In this document: positions 19,159 through 27,937 of the stretch, piece after piece | How positions within the stretch are numbered: position 1 is the first letter of the stretch | How the letters are laid out: every line of letters begins with the position of its first letter | NCBI GenBank assembly: GCA_902712845.1 | Contig: LR743504.1 | Coordinates: forward strand, 4,562,001-4,626,000 | Source of the DNA: Methylobacterium bullatum | GTDB taxonomy: Bacteria > Pseudomonadota > Alphaproteobacteria > Rhizobiales > Beijerinckiaceae | Reading direction: 5' to 3' | DNA length: 64,000 nucleotides | The notes under the pieces: generated by a model | The model's database searches: none | Told to the model about the DNA's origin: nothing | What the model saw: the letters and a program-made list of their open reading frames with translations, nothing else | Position numbers and translations under genes: made by a program

Positions 19159-19929
19159 TTAAGCCGTGACGCTGGCAGGCCTTGCGCCAAGGCCGAGATA
19201 GGACGCCTTGATATCGTCGCGGCCACGGAGTTCGGCGGCGGTGCCGGTGAGGACGCTGCGTCCGTTCTCGAGCACGACCGCCCGGTCCGCATGTCGCAGC
19301 GCGACGGTGACGTTCTGCTCCGCCACCAGGATCGTCAGGCCCTCATCACGGTTGAGGCGTTCGAGGGTGCGGAAGATCTCCGCCACCACCTGCGGGGCGA
19401 GGCCCATGGACGGTTCGTCGAGGACGAGCAGGCGCGGCCGTCCCATGAGGGCACGCCCAATCGCCACCATCTGCTGTTCACCGCCGGAGATCAGCCCGAC
19501 CAGAACCCGGCGCTTCTGCAGCAGGCGCGGGAAGATCCCGTAGATCCGCGCGAGGTCGGACCGGATGGTGGCGCGGTTCGAGCCACGCCCGAGCCCGCCG
19601 GTGACGAGGTTCTCCTCCACGCTGAGCGCCCGGAAGCAGTGGCGTCCTTCGAGCACCCCGACGAGGCCCGCCCGCACCAGGGCGTCGGTGGGCGTCCGGG
19701 ACACGTCCCGTCCGTCATAGACGATGCGGCCCGCCGTGACCTGACCGCGCTCGGCGGGCAGGAGGTTCGAGACCGCCTTGAGCACCGTGGTCTTGCCGGC
19801 GCCGTTGGAGCCGACGAGGGCGACGATCTCGCCCTCGGTGACGGACAGGCCGACGCCCGAAAGGGCGCGGACGGCGCCGCCGTAACGGGCCTCCAGCGCC
19901 TCGATGCGCAGCAGGGGCGCGCCGTTCAC
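19159..19929 (-). CDS. livF: ABC transporter ATP-binding protein, LivF type
   Basis: The GTG at 19929 overlaps the stop of the binding-protein gene (GTGA) and gives 256 residues. Walker A is GSNGAGKTT, the signature region is LISGGEQQMVAIGRAL, and Walker B is LLVLDEPSMGL, followed by the switch His region. Length and motifs fit the LivF half of a branched-chain-amino-acid-type (HAAT) importer. It is the last gene of a five-gene operon on this strand. The transported solute is not determined by this subunit. Confidence 0.92.
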   Translation of the reverse strand: MNGAPLLRIEALEARYGGAVRALSGVGLSVTEGEIVALVGSNGAGKTTVLKAVSNLLPAERGQVTAGRIVYDGRDVSRTPTDALVRAGLVGVLEGRHCFRALSVEENLVTGGLGRGSNRATIRSDLARIYGIFPRLLQKRRVLVGLISGGEQQMVAIGRALMGRPRLLVLDEPSMGLAPQVVAEIFRTLERLNRDEGLTILVAEQNVTVALRHADRAVVLENGRSVLTGTAAELRGRDDIKASYLGLGARPASVTA

Positions 19930-21290
19930 GGGGCCGCCGCCGCATGGGTCGCGGTCTCTTCGGCGGTACAGTTGCGCGGCGTGATGCCGTGCTCCTTGGC
20001 ATAGGTCGCCGACGACGCCTCGATGATCGGGCGCAGGGTCGCCCAGTCGGGGGCGATCCAGTCGGAGACGACATTCCATTTGGCCCCGTCCCATTGCTGG
20101 AAGGTGACGCGGCCATCGCCCTCGTGATTGGCGCAGGTGACGTTGATGGAATGGAACAGGCCCTTGGCACCCAAAGCCGCGACGCGGGCCTCGTCGAGGC
20201 GCAGGTGCTCGAAGCCCCAGCGGACCTCGTCCCCGGTGAGCGTCCGATTGCCGAACTTCGCTTGCGCCGCCCGCACCGCCTCGACATTGAGGATGCCGTT
20301 CACGATGCCGAGGTTGTGGTAGACGCTGCCGATGCGCTTCTTGTCGGCGAGATTACCGGTATTGCCGTCGTAGACGGTCTTGATGATGTCCTTCAGCACC
20401 GGATATTCGGCGCCCGACGCCTGCGTGGTGATGGCGACGTAGCCCTTGGCGGCCTCTCCTGCCGGGATCACGTCCTCCTCCGAGTTGGACCAGACGTTGC
20501 CGACGATGCGGTTGGCGGGAAAGCCCGTCTTCTGGGCGGTCTTCAACGCCACCGGGTTCATCACGCCCCAGCCGCGCAGGACCACGTAATTGGGCTTGAG
20601 GCGGCGGATGGTCAGCCACTGCGATTGCTGCTCGTTGCCCGGATGCGGCACTTCGATCTGCTCGACCTTGAATCCGTGTTTCTTGGCGAGGAGTTCGTAG
20701 ATCGGGATCGTCTCCTTGCCATAGGGCGAGCCGTGGTAGAGCACCGCGATGGTTTTGCCCTTGAGCTTGTCGAGCCCGCCCTCGCGGCTGCCGAGATATT
20801 CGACGATACCGGATGTCTCGCTGTAGGGGTTGAGCAAGAGCGGGAAGACGTAGGGAAACACGCGCCCGTCGGTGGAATCGGTGCGGCCGTGGTTGATCGT
20901 GACCAGCGGCACCTTGTCCTTGGTGATCCGGTCGATCATCGCGTAGGCGATGCCCACCGAGAGCGGGTTCCAGGCGGCGATGCCGGGACGGGATTTCAGC
21001 CGTTCGTAGACCTCGACGCCGCGCTCCACCTCGTACTGGGTCTCACCCTCGCTCCAGGTCAGCTTGACCCCGTTCACGCCGCCGTCGCGGGTGTTGATAA
21101 GGTTCAGGTAGTCGATGAAGCCGCCGAAGAAGCCGGTGCCGCCGGCCGCATAGGGCCCGACCCGGTAGCTCTGGAGCGGGAAATGCTGCTCGTCGGCGCC
21201 CGCCGAACCGGCGAGCGCCACCAGGGCGGTCCCGGCGACGAGGGCGGCGCGCGGGCCGCGGTTGAATCGAGACATCGTGAATCGAGACAT
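19926..21290 (-). CDS. Periplasmic substrate-binding protein of the HAAT-type ABC transporter
   Basis: The start at 21290 is supported by GGAAGGA eight bases upstream. It gives 454 residues with a Sec signal peptide (ALVAGTALVALAGSAGA). The mature region has the type I periplasmic fold of LivK-like proteins: YAAGGTGFFGGFIDYLNL at the N-lobe, VLYHGSPYGKETIPIYELL and NYVVLRGWGVMNPVALKTA. It is longer than LivK (about 370 residues) and does not have the classic Leu-binding sequence. The ligand may therefore be another carboxylate or amide. Its first codons are a duplication (MSRF-T-MSRF) produced by a 12-bp direct repeat in the DNA. Confidence 0.88.
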   Translation of the reverse strand: MSRFTMSRFNRGPRAALVAGTALVALAGSAGADEQHFPLQSYRVGPYAAGGTGFFGGFIDYLNLINTRDGGVNGVKLTWSEGETQYEVERGVEVYERLKSRPGIAAWNPLSVGIAYAMIDRITKDKVPLVTINHGRTDSTDGRVFPYVFPLLLNPYSETSGIVEYLGSREGGLDKLKGKTIAVLYHGSPYGKETIPIYELLAKKHGFKVEQIEVPHPGNEQQSQWLTIRRLKPNYVVLRGWGVMNPVALKTAQKTGFPANRIVGNVWSNSEEDVIPAGEAAKGYVAITTQASGAEYPVLKDIIKTVYDGNTGNLADKKRIGSVYHNLGIVNGILNVEAVRAAQAKFGNRTLTGDEVRWGFEHLRLDEARVAALGAKGLFHSINVTCANHEGDGRVTFQQWDGAKWNVVSDWIAPDWATLRPIIEASSATYAKEHGITPRNCTAEETATHAAAAP

Positions 21291-21331
21291 GGAGAGTCCT
21301 TCCGTTCGTCGATCTGGAGAATGGGAGCGGC

Positions 21332-22369
21332 TCAGGCCCGGCGGCGCAGGCGGCGTGCGGCGCGGTCGAGAAGGGCGACGAGCCCGGCGGGCTCGCGGAT
21401 CAGGAAGGCGACGATCAGGACGCCCAGCGCGATGCGCTGACACATTTCCAGTGTGCCGGAATCGAACCCGTCGCCGAGAATCGCGGCACCGAACCGCGAC
21501 AGCAGCAACGGCAGGACGACGATGAGCCCCGCGCCGAGGAAGACGCCGCGCAGGGTGCCGAGGCCGCCGATGATGACGATGAACAGGATCTGGAAGGAGC
21601 GGTCGAGGTTGAACCCCGCCGGCTCCACCGTGCGCAGGTAGGCGAAGGCCCAGAGCACCCCCGCCACGCCGATGACGAAGGAGGACAGCGCGAAGGCCAG
21701 CAGCTTGGTGCGCGCCACCTTCACGCCGATGACGCGGGCGGCGGTCTCGTTGTCGCGCACGGCGACGAAGTTGCGGCCCGTCGGCGAGGTGACCAGGCGC
21801 CAGGCCAGGAATGTCAGCAGCGTCACCACGGTCAGCGAGAACAGGTAGCGGCCACGGGCATCCTCGAAGGACAGGCCGGCAACGACCAGGGGCGGCGCGG
21901 AGATGATTCCGGACGGGCTGTCGTTGGAGAGCCAGCCGAAGCGGTTGAGCACCCAGGCCACGAAGAACTGCACCGCCAGCGTCGAGACGGCGAGGTAGAA
22001 GCCGCGCAGCCGCAGGGCCGGCAGGCCCGCCACCAGCCCCGCCAGGGCCGCGACGAGGCCGGCCAGCACGATGGTCACCGGCAGCGGCAGGAAGGGCAGC
22101 CGGAGCGACAGGTTGAAGGCGGCGTATGCCCCCACCGCCATGAAGGCGGAGGATCCGAGCGAGAGCTGGCCAGCATAGCCGGTGAGCAGGTTGAGCCCGA
22201 GCGCCGCCAGCGACAGGGCGAGGAACGGCGTCAGGATCGCCTCGTAGAGGTAGCTGGTGCCCACCAGCGGCACGATTCCGTACGCGAGCAGGACGAGGAG
22301 CGCGATGCCGATGCCCTTGGCGGACAGGCGCGGCAGAGAATTGTCCAGCGGAGTAGAGGTGGCGACCAT
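21332..22369 (-). CDS. livM: ABC transporter permease, LivM type
   Basis: This 345-residue polytopic protein has about nine or ten hydrophobic segments and the LivM landmarks: LSLAALGLNLLTGYAGQLSLG near residue 60 and a cytoplasmic coupling region with AVRDNETAARVIGVKVARTK. It ends in a basic RRLRRRA tail. It pairs with LivH to form the membrane channel. It lies 6 bp after livH and 42 bp before the binding-protein gene, in one transcription unit. Confidence 0.92.
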   Translation of the reverse strand: MVATSTPLDNSLPRLSAKGIGIALLVLLAYGIVPLVGTSYLYEAILTPFLALSLAALGLNLLTGYAGQLSLGSSAFMAVGAYAAFNLSLRLPFLPLPVTIVLAGLVAALAGLVAGLPALRLRGFYLAVSTLAVQFFVAWVLNRFGWLSNDSPSGIISAPPLVVAGLSFEDARGRYLFSLTVVTLLTFLAWRLVTSPTGRNFVAVRDNETAARVIGVKVARTKLLAFALSSFVIGVAGVLWAFAYLRTVEPAGFNLDRSFQILFIVIIGGLGTLRGVFLGAGLIVVLPLLLSRFGAAILGDGFDSGTLEMCQRIALGVLIVAFLIREPAGLVALLDRAARRLRRRA

Positions 22370-22374
22370 GGGAC

Positions 22375-23268
22375 TCAGACCCGCTCGACGCTGCGCAGGC
22401 CGAACAGCCCCGAGGGCTTCAGCAGCAGGAAGCCCAAAGCCGCGACATAGGCGATCCAGCCCTCGATGCCGCTGCCGATGACCGGCCCGAGATAGACTTC
22501 CGACAGCTTCTCCACCGCGCCGACGATGAGCCCGGCGACGATGGCGCCGATAATCGAATCGAAGCCGCCGAGCACCAGAACCGGCAGGGCCTTCAGCACC
22601 ACCAGGGCGAGCGAGAACTGCACCCCGAGCCGCGCCCCCCAGAGCAGCCCGGCCACCAGAGCAACGATGCCCGAAGCGATCCAGACCGCGGCCCAGATCC
22701 GGGGCAGGCGCAGTCCGGTGTTCAGCGCCGCCAGCGGATCGTCCGCCACCGCCCGGAAAGCGAGGCCGGTGCGGGTGTAGCGGAAGAAGAGGCTCAGCAC
22801 GGCCACCATCAGCCCTGCGACCGCCGCCGCAAAGAGGTCGAAGCGGCTCACGAGGATGCCGGCGACGTCGATGGGCGTATCGTCGATGCCGAGATCGAGC
22901 CCATGCACCTGCGTGCCCCAGGCGAGCTGGGCGGCCCCCTCGATGACATAGGCGACGCCGAGGGTCGCCATGAACAGGGTGATCGGCGGCTGGTTCACCA
23001 GGGGCCGTAGGACGGCGCGTTCGATGGCGAGCCCGAGGAGGGCCATGATGCCCAAGGTCGCGGCGAACGCGCCGATGAAGGGAGCGCCCCGCTCGGTGAG
23101 GCTGACGAAGGTCAGCGCCGCGAACAGCAGCATCGCCCCTTGGGCAAAGTTGAGCACACCGGAGGTCTTGTAGATCAGTACGAAACCGATCGCGACGAGG
23201 GCATACATGATGCCGGACAGAAGCCCGCCGACCAGCACCTCGACGAGGAAGGCGAGATCGGGGCTCAT
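22375..23268 (-). CDS. livH: ABC transporter permease, LivH type
   Basis: This 297-residue membrane protein has the family stretch ALVAIGFVLIYKTSGVLNFAQG near the N-terminus. It also has the coupling segment RYTRTGLAFRAVADDPLAALNTG and a C-terminal VLVLGGFDSIIGAIVAGLIVG. Its ATG overlaps the livG stop (ATGA), so the two are translationally coupled. With LivM it forms the translocation pore. Confidence 0.92.
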   Translation of the reverse strand: MSPDLAFLVEVLVGGLLSGIMYALVAIGFVLIYKTSGVLNFAQGAMLLFAALTFVSLTERGAPFIGAFAATLGIMALLGLAIERAVLRPLVNQPPITLFMATLGVAYVIEGAAQLAWGTQVHGLDLGIDDTPIDVAGILVSRFDLFAAAVAGLMVAVLSLFFRYTRTGLAFRAVADDPLAALNTGLRLPRIWAAVWIASGIVALVAGLLWGARLGVQFSLALVVLKALPVLVLGGFDSIIGAIVAGLIVGAVEKLSEVYLGPVIGSGIEGWIAYVAALGFLLLKPSGLFGLRSVERV

Positions 23269-24143
23269 GCGCCGGCCTCGTCGAAGGCGAGGCCGAGATA
23301 GGCGGCGATGACGGCGGGATCGGCTTGGATTTCGGCGGGTGTTCCGGAGGCGATGTGCCGCCCGTGGTCGAGAACCGTAACCCTGTCCGATAGGCTCATC
23401 ACCACGCCGACATCGTGCTCGATCAGCACGATAGTGGCGCCCGACGCGTCCTGTGCCGTGCGGATGTATTCGCTCATCCGCTGCTTCTCGGTGGCTGTCA
23501 TCCCGGCCATGGGCTCGTCGAGGAGCAGGAGGCGGGGCGTCGGCGCCAAGGCTCGGGCGAGCTCGACCCGCTTCTGCACCCCGTAGGACAGCGTGCCGGC
23601 GAGCTGGTCGCGATATGCATCGAGGTCGAGCAGGGCAATGACGGCCTCTGCCCGCTCCCGGTACGCCCGTGCTTCACGACGGGCGTGGGGGAGCCCGAGG
23701 ATCTGCGCGCCCAGCCCGGCGGATTGGCGGTCGACCAGCCCGGCAGTCACCGTGTCGAGGACGGTGAGCCCTTTGAAGAGCGCGAGGTTCTGGAAGGTGC
23801 GCGCCACGCCGAGGCGGGCGAGCCGCCGCGTCGGCACGCGGGCAAAACAATCCTCACCGATCCGGATTGTGCCGGAATCCGGCACGTAGAGGCCGCTGAC
23901 CGCGTTGATCAGGGACGACTTGCCGGCCCCGTTCGGGCCGATCACCGCATGAATTTCACCTTTTCGGACCGACAAATCCACGGCATCGAGTGCCATAGTC
24001 CCGCCGAACCCGAAGGACACACCTTCGACCGCCAGGAACGGGACGCCCTTTGGGGCGATCCGAGGCTGGAATCTCTCACGCGGCGAACCAAGGTGGACGG
24101 ATCGGAGCCGATCGACGCAATGCGGCCGGACAACAGCATTCAT
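23265..24143 (-). CDS. livG: ABC transporter ATP-binding protein, LivG type
   Basis: The ATG at 24143 gives 292 residues; an upstream ATG at 24179 would add twelve. A roughly 35-residue N-terminal extension precedes the ATPase core, which carries GPNGAGKSS (Walker A), LSYGVQKRVELARAL (signature) and LLLLDEPMAGM (Walker B). The LSYGVQKRVE signature, with V-Q-K rather than the usual Q-R-R, is slightly atypical. It is the first gene of the livG-livH-livM-binding protein-livF operon. The operon promoter should lie in the AT-richer sequence just upstream. Confidence 0.9.
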   Translation of the reverse strand: MNAVVRPHCVDRLRSVHLGSPRERFQPRIAPKGVPFLAVEGVSFGFGGTMALDAVDLSVRKGEIHAVIGPNGAGKSSLINAVSGLYVPDSGTIRIGEDCFARVPTRRLARLGVARTFQNLALFKGLTVLDTVTAGLVDRQSAGLGAQILGLPHARREARAYRERAEAVIALLDLDAYRDQLAGTLSYGVQKRVELARALAPTPRLLLLDEPMAGMTATEKQRMSEYIRTAQDASGATIVLIEHDVGVVMSLSDRVTVLDHGRHIASGTPAEIQADPAVIAAYLGLAFDEAGA

Positions 24144-25098
24144 GGGGGGCGAGGCTCTTTCTTGACCTAGTCTCTGCATTCACGTCGAGGGCTGGAAATG
24201 CTGATGCAACAAAACCGTTCTCACCGGATGGCGATGTTTTAGTGGGTCATCGAGAGGATAAAGTTCATCGATAAATCTGCGTCTGTCAAAAGGACAGGTG
24301 ACTATATTTCTAGTACTTCTGCCGCATTCGTTCCATATAGTGGGTGATCGGCAGATTAATCTTGCTCCGGCCAGTCCTGGGTGGCGACCAAAGGATGACC
24401 CGATCACGGAACCCGCGTCCTACGCTGCGCGCAACCGCCCGATACCGCATTTTGGTATCCCCACCGGACGGCGGGTGTCTCGCGGCGTGTCAGCCGGATG
24501 CCGGATGGAGGCGAACGTTTACGTGAGCGATTCCCGGCGTCACGACGGGATAAACTGATAGTTCTGCTAGCGTGAATCGCCGCCATACTGGTTTTGAAAG
24601 CGCGCCGGTCGGCCTGCCCGAGTTCGCGCAGGCCGTTCGAATGGCTGGCCGCCAAGGCCGAACTCGCTCGGATCGGTCGCTACTACGCGACGGAGTCCAT
24701 GCTCGTGCTGGACCCGGTGACCGGGCGATACGATGCGCAGGCCACCTCTTCGACGGGATCGGATTCGCTGTTCGACTATCATGCTCGACTGACCCGCGGC
24801 GAAGCGGTCGCCGAGCGGGGCGACCACGCCGTGTTCTGACGATGCCCGGACCCGGAAGATCAGGAGCCGGCCGCCAGGCCAGTGCGCGAGAACGTAGGAC
24901 CGGGCGAAGGCCGGGAGGGCGCACCCGATGAAAACGGCATCAAGGCCGAGGCCCTCGGCCGATGCGGGGGCGGCGATGGCGCAGTGAGAGGGATCAAAGC
25001 AGGTTCGCATCGGCAACCCAACGCTTTAGCTCGTTGAGGCCTCTGACGTGTCGCAGGTTTTGGAACGCAGAACCGGCGACCACTTTTGCTGAACCTGC
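24144..25098. other. Gene-poor stretch upstream of livG
   Basis: About 950 bases. The first 400 are AT-richer than the surroundings and should contain the liv operon promoter. A short plus-strand frame (24594-24839, TTG start) reads PFEWLAAKAELARIGRYYAT and then LVLDPVTGRYDAQA, which looks protein-like. It has no ribosome site or recognised family and may be a remnant. Nothing else is recognisable. Confidence 0.4.
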
Positions 25099-25335
25099 CT
25101 AGTCCCGGCCCGGACCGACATTGTCGGTGGTCAGCACGCGATCCTGCGGCAGGGCCCAGAGGACGCGCCAGAGGATGTCCTTCCATCCCGCCTCCGGAAT
25201 GTTGGAGGGAACGCTCGCGTCGCGGCCCCGGTCCGGCTTCCGTGCCCGCTGCCGTGCCGTCTCGAGGGCGGCGGCATCCTGCGAACGCGTACCCACCGAG
25301 CGCCAGTCGTCGCCTTCGTCGACGTCCTGGGCCAT
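25099..25335 (-). pseudogene. Truncated N-terminal remnant of a YihY/BrkB-like membrane protein gene
   Basis: The 78-codon frame encodes a charged N-terminus and then IPEAGWKDILWRVLWALPQDRVLTT. This is the conserved lead-in to the first membrane helix of YihY/BrkB-family proteins (GWKDI...DRVL...AAGVTF). After RVLTT the match stops: the frame reads ten unrelated residues and terminates. None of the six expected membrane helices follows on either strand. The gene therefore looks cut off by a deletion. Family recognition is from memory and rests on about 25 residues. Confidence 0.6.
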
Positions 25336-25573
25336 GGCTGCGACTCTATGGAGGCCGGGTCTCAGGATCGGGCTGCAAGCCTCTGGACCGGTGAAACCAG
25401 GGATCCGACGATAGCGCGATCTCACTCTGTGACATCACGCGGGACGGCGCATCGGTCATCCTCGACAAGGAAAGGGCAGCCTCGCATGCCAGACCCACCC
25501 GACGGAGACATCCTCAACGTTCGCCTCACCGGTCCGATGAATCTGGCTTCGTTTTGGGGAGGCGCCCCTGCGA

Positions 25574-26311
25574 TCAGGCGGGGACGGGTGCTCTGCCGGG
25601 TGCGTTACCCGCCAGCCGGCGCAGGACATCGGTAAGGCGGCTCAGCCCGCGGGAGAGAGGCGAGCGCCAGAGGCCGTATCCGTCGTCGCACAGCGGGTCG
25701 TTCACCACAGGGCTGCCGTCGGGGCCAACGAGAACATTGCCGATATTCGGGTCGAGCGCCTGCGGCGATACGGACCGTAGATTGGCGACATAGGCCTCGT
25801 ATCCGGGCCATGCGGTTCTGAATGCCTCTCGGATACCGTCGAAACTCGAATGATCGACCCGGGGCTCGTGCGCCGGCCATTCTGCCCTGAATCGATGACG
25901 CACGCCCTCGTCCATTGCAACGCCCGGATAGTCCGCGATGACGGCGTGGGCGTAAGCCAGCCACCAGACGTCGCGCGCGGGATCAGTCAGCCGCGACCCG
26001 ACGGTCATCAGCGCGCCGCAGCGGCTGACATGCATGTCATGGATCCGCGGGGCATGCGGCCCATCCGATCCCGCAAACCCTTCGCGAAGCAGGGCCGCAT
26101 AGTCGCCGAACCCATCGGCCTTGCGCGCGAAGCGCACGACGACATCCGGGTGATCCGGATGCGCGTGGACGGTGCCATGGTACCCGAAACCGATCTCGGG
26201 CCAGCCTGTGGCGAGGAGCGTGGCATAAGCCCCCTCAGCCGACCGTTCGATGATGCCAAGGGTGGCGAGCGAGGGACCGGACGTCTTTTCCCGTGTTCTG
26301 AACCCGAACAT
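25574..26311 (-). CDS. Uncharacterised protein, possibly phosphotransferase (APH/kinase-like)
   Basis: The ATG at 26311 has a strong AAGGAG eight bases upstream, giving 245 residues beginning MFGFRTREKTSG; this decides against longer frames. The sequence has a hydrophobic VVVRFARK segment near residue 60 and a later LDPNIGNVLVGPDGSPVVNDP. The latter resembles the catalytic-to-metal-binding region of kinase-like phosphotransferases (H/D-x-N...D). No clear glycine-rich loop is seen. I do not recognise a named family, so the kinase idea is tentative. Confidence 0.6.
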   Translation of the reverse strand: MFGFRTREKTSGPSLATLGIIERSAEGAYATLLATGWPEIGFGYHGTVHAHPDHPDVVVRFARKADGFGDYAALLREGFAGSDGPHAPRIHDMHVSRCGALMTVGSRLTDPARDVWWLAYAHAVIADYPGVAMDEGVRHRFRAEWPAHEPRVDHSSFDGIREAFRTAWPGYEAYVANLRSVSPQALDPNIGNVLVGPDGSPVVNDPLCDDGYGLWRSPLSRGLSRLTDVLRRLAGNAPGRAPVPA

Positions 26312-26498
26312 CCCAGCCACTCCTTCCTGCCGCTCGACGACCCGACGCAACGCGCTCCCAGCCACCGCAAAGGTGCGGTGCCGAGGATCGGCCGGAGAGG
26401 CAGGTCCGGCGAAGGTCGAGGTGACCAAGTCGATGTCGGGGGCAGCGTGACGCGCGTGTCACTCCACTGTCATGGAATGACCCGAGCTTTCGGAAAGT

Positions 26499-27125
26499 TC
26501 AATCCCTACAGGAGTGTAAATCGGTGGTCGCGGGACGTGACCCATTCCGACCCAACGTCCGGCGGGCGTCATCCATCCCGGCAAGCAGCCTCCGGGCTAG
26601 GACCCCGTCCGCTCTGCTCAGGCCGAGTTCCGCCGCCGGCCGGACGTGCCGACCCGCGTGGGCGGGGCCAACCTCGACGTCGTCGAGGACGAGGTAATCC
26701 GTGATGCGGTTCCGGGTCGCGTGCTCGGTGATCTCGTCGCCGCGCCCGGCTCGTTCGGCGGGAAGCATGCCGCCTGTCTCGGCATCCCGGCTCGTCGGCA
26801 CGATAGCGGTGCGCCAGTCAGGGTGAAAGCAGGTCTCGGGAAGGCCGGCTTCGATCAGGGTTGGACGGCAATCGTCCACGCGCCACGTCGACGACACGAC
26901 CACCCTGGCGTCGAACTCTCTCACGAGACCGGCGACGAGGGCGACCTGCGCCGGGTCCAGCCTGTCCTTGCCGGCCCGCCGCTGATAGCTGACCGTCGTC
27001 AGGACGCCGTCCACATCGAGATAGACCGTCAGCGGCGCCGCCCCTCCATGCTCGTTCAAGAGGCCAACCTCGTCCGGCGCAGCAATCCTGCTGCCACCGC
27101 GGACGCCTACAATGCGGCGCCGCAA
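26499..27125 (-). CDS. HAD-like hydrolase domain protein
   Basis: This protein of about 208 residues has a first strand with the HAD nucleophile motif VYLDVDGVL. It is followed by a helix and the second-strand ARVVVSSTWR (HAD motif II with Ser and Thr), then a late YLVLDDVEVG acidic motif. This combination resembles small HAD domains associated with nucleic-acid repair modules. The start is uncertain because about 30 Arg/Gly-rich residues precede the domain. It is flanked by decayed genes but appears intact. Confidence 0.6.
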   Translation of the reverse strand: MRRRIVGVRGGSRIAAPDEVGLLNEHGGAAPLTVYLDVDGVLTTVSYQRRAGKDRLDPAQVALVAGLVREFDARVVVSSTWRVDDCRPTLIEAGLPETCFHPDWRTAIVPTSRDAETGGMLPAERAGRGDEITEHATRNRITDYLVLDDVEVGPAHAGRHVRPAAELGLSRADGVLARRLLAGMDDARRTLGRNGSRPATTDLHSCRD

Positions 27126-27199
27126 CGGTCCAGCGTTCAGATGGCCGAAACCATGGGCGCAGGTGGTGCAGCGCCTCGCCGAGATTCTCGCCTCGCCCG

Positions 27200-27625
27200 C
27201 ACCGCCCCATCATGGCCGAGGGCGGCCACTCCACCTGCGCGGGTGTGCTCAGGGACCGCCTCGTCATCGCCCCGGACGGCGAAGCGACATCGGTCGTCGC
27301 GGCCGACATTGGCGCTGTAACGGGTGGCGGAGCCGTCGCCCTCGACGCGATAGACGCAGAATCTGCCAGGATCGACGACGATCGTGCCGGGAGCTTCCTT
27401 GGTGTCGTAAAGGACCGTTCGGCGATATTATTTCGGGTCGACTGTGCTGATATCCGCCGCCGGGATCGGGTTCTTCTCGTCCGGCGTCGGACCGTAGATC
27501 TTGGCGGCCTCGGCGAGGATCAGGCCGTCGGGTGTTGCGCAGTCGGCGAGCCCCAACGCGCTCGATCCAGCGGCCGAGCCGGCAAAGAACGACCGGCGGG
27601 AGAAAGGCTGCCTCCCACGCCCTAG
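27200..27625 (-). pseudogene. Degraded L,D-transpeptidase (YkuD/ErfK) gene
   Basis: Reading the minus strand gives the twin-arginine-like start FSRRSFFAGSAAGSSA and KIYGPTPDEKNPIPAADI, then VDPK followed by an in-frame TAA. The same frame continues YRRTVLYDTKEAPGTIVVDP and a strand with RYSANVGRDD. A frameshift then leads to STPAQVEWPPSAMM. This order (VDPKYxRQxVxY, KEAPGTIVVD, GVGRxG, xWPxWTPPxEM) is that of alphaproteobacterial periplasmic L,D-transpeptidases. The stop codon, the frameshift and the missing catalytic SHGC region make it non-functional. Confidence 0.7.
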
Positions 27626-27799
27626 CGGATCGAATGTCCCACCGTCCATGATCTCGATGACGACGATCGCATCCTCTACGATCACGACACCGGAAAGCTG
27701 ATCTATGAAGCGTATGGCGGCGGTGCGGGACAGGCTATCCGGTACGCCAACCTGAATGACGAGGTCGATCTTAGCTATCGCGACCTTGTCGTGGTGTGA
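27626..27799 (+). pseudogene. C-terminal fragment of an RTX/serralysin-type calcium-binding secreted protein
   Basis: The frame ends DDDDRILYDHDTGKLIYEAYG, then GGAGQAIRYANLNDEVDL and YRDLVVV before TGA. This is the characteristic C-terminal cap of type I-secreted repeat proteins (D-x-x-x-Y-D-x-x-T-G-x-L-x-x-D-x-D-G-x-G, then the F-x-V/VVV end). No nonapeptide repeats or start codon precede it, so only the last 50 or so codons survive. It abuts the L,D-transpeptidase remnant back to back at about 27625-27645, indicating a rearrangement junction. Confidence 0.65.
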
Positions 27800-27937
27800 C
27801 GCAAGGCCTCGATGAACTTGCCTTGATGGAGGCTGTCCGCGCGACCGCGCGGCGGCTCCCGTCCGCCGGGTCCCACTGACTGAGGCCGGGGATGAGTCGC
27901 TGAAAAACTACGGCGGATCGCGCCCCGGCGCGGTGTA

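Noticed and set aside
24594..24839. 81-codon frame with protein-like stretch PFEWLAAKAELARIGRYY
   Set aside because: TTG start with no ribosome site, no family, and an apparent frame change from the sequence before it. Kept only as a note in the gap description.
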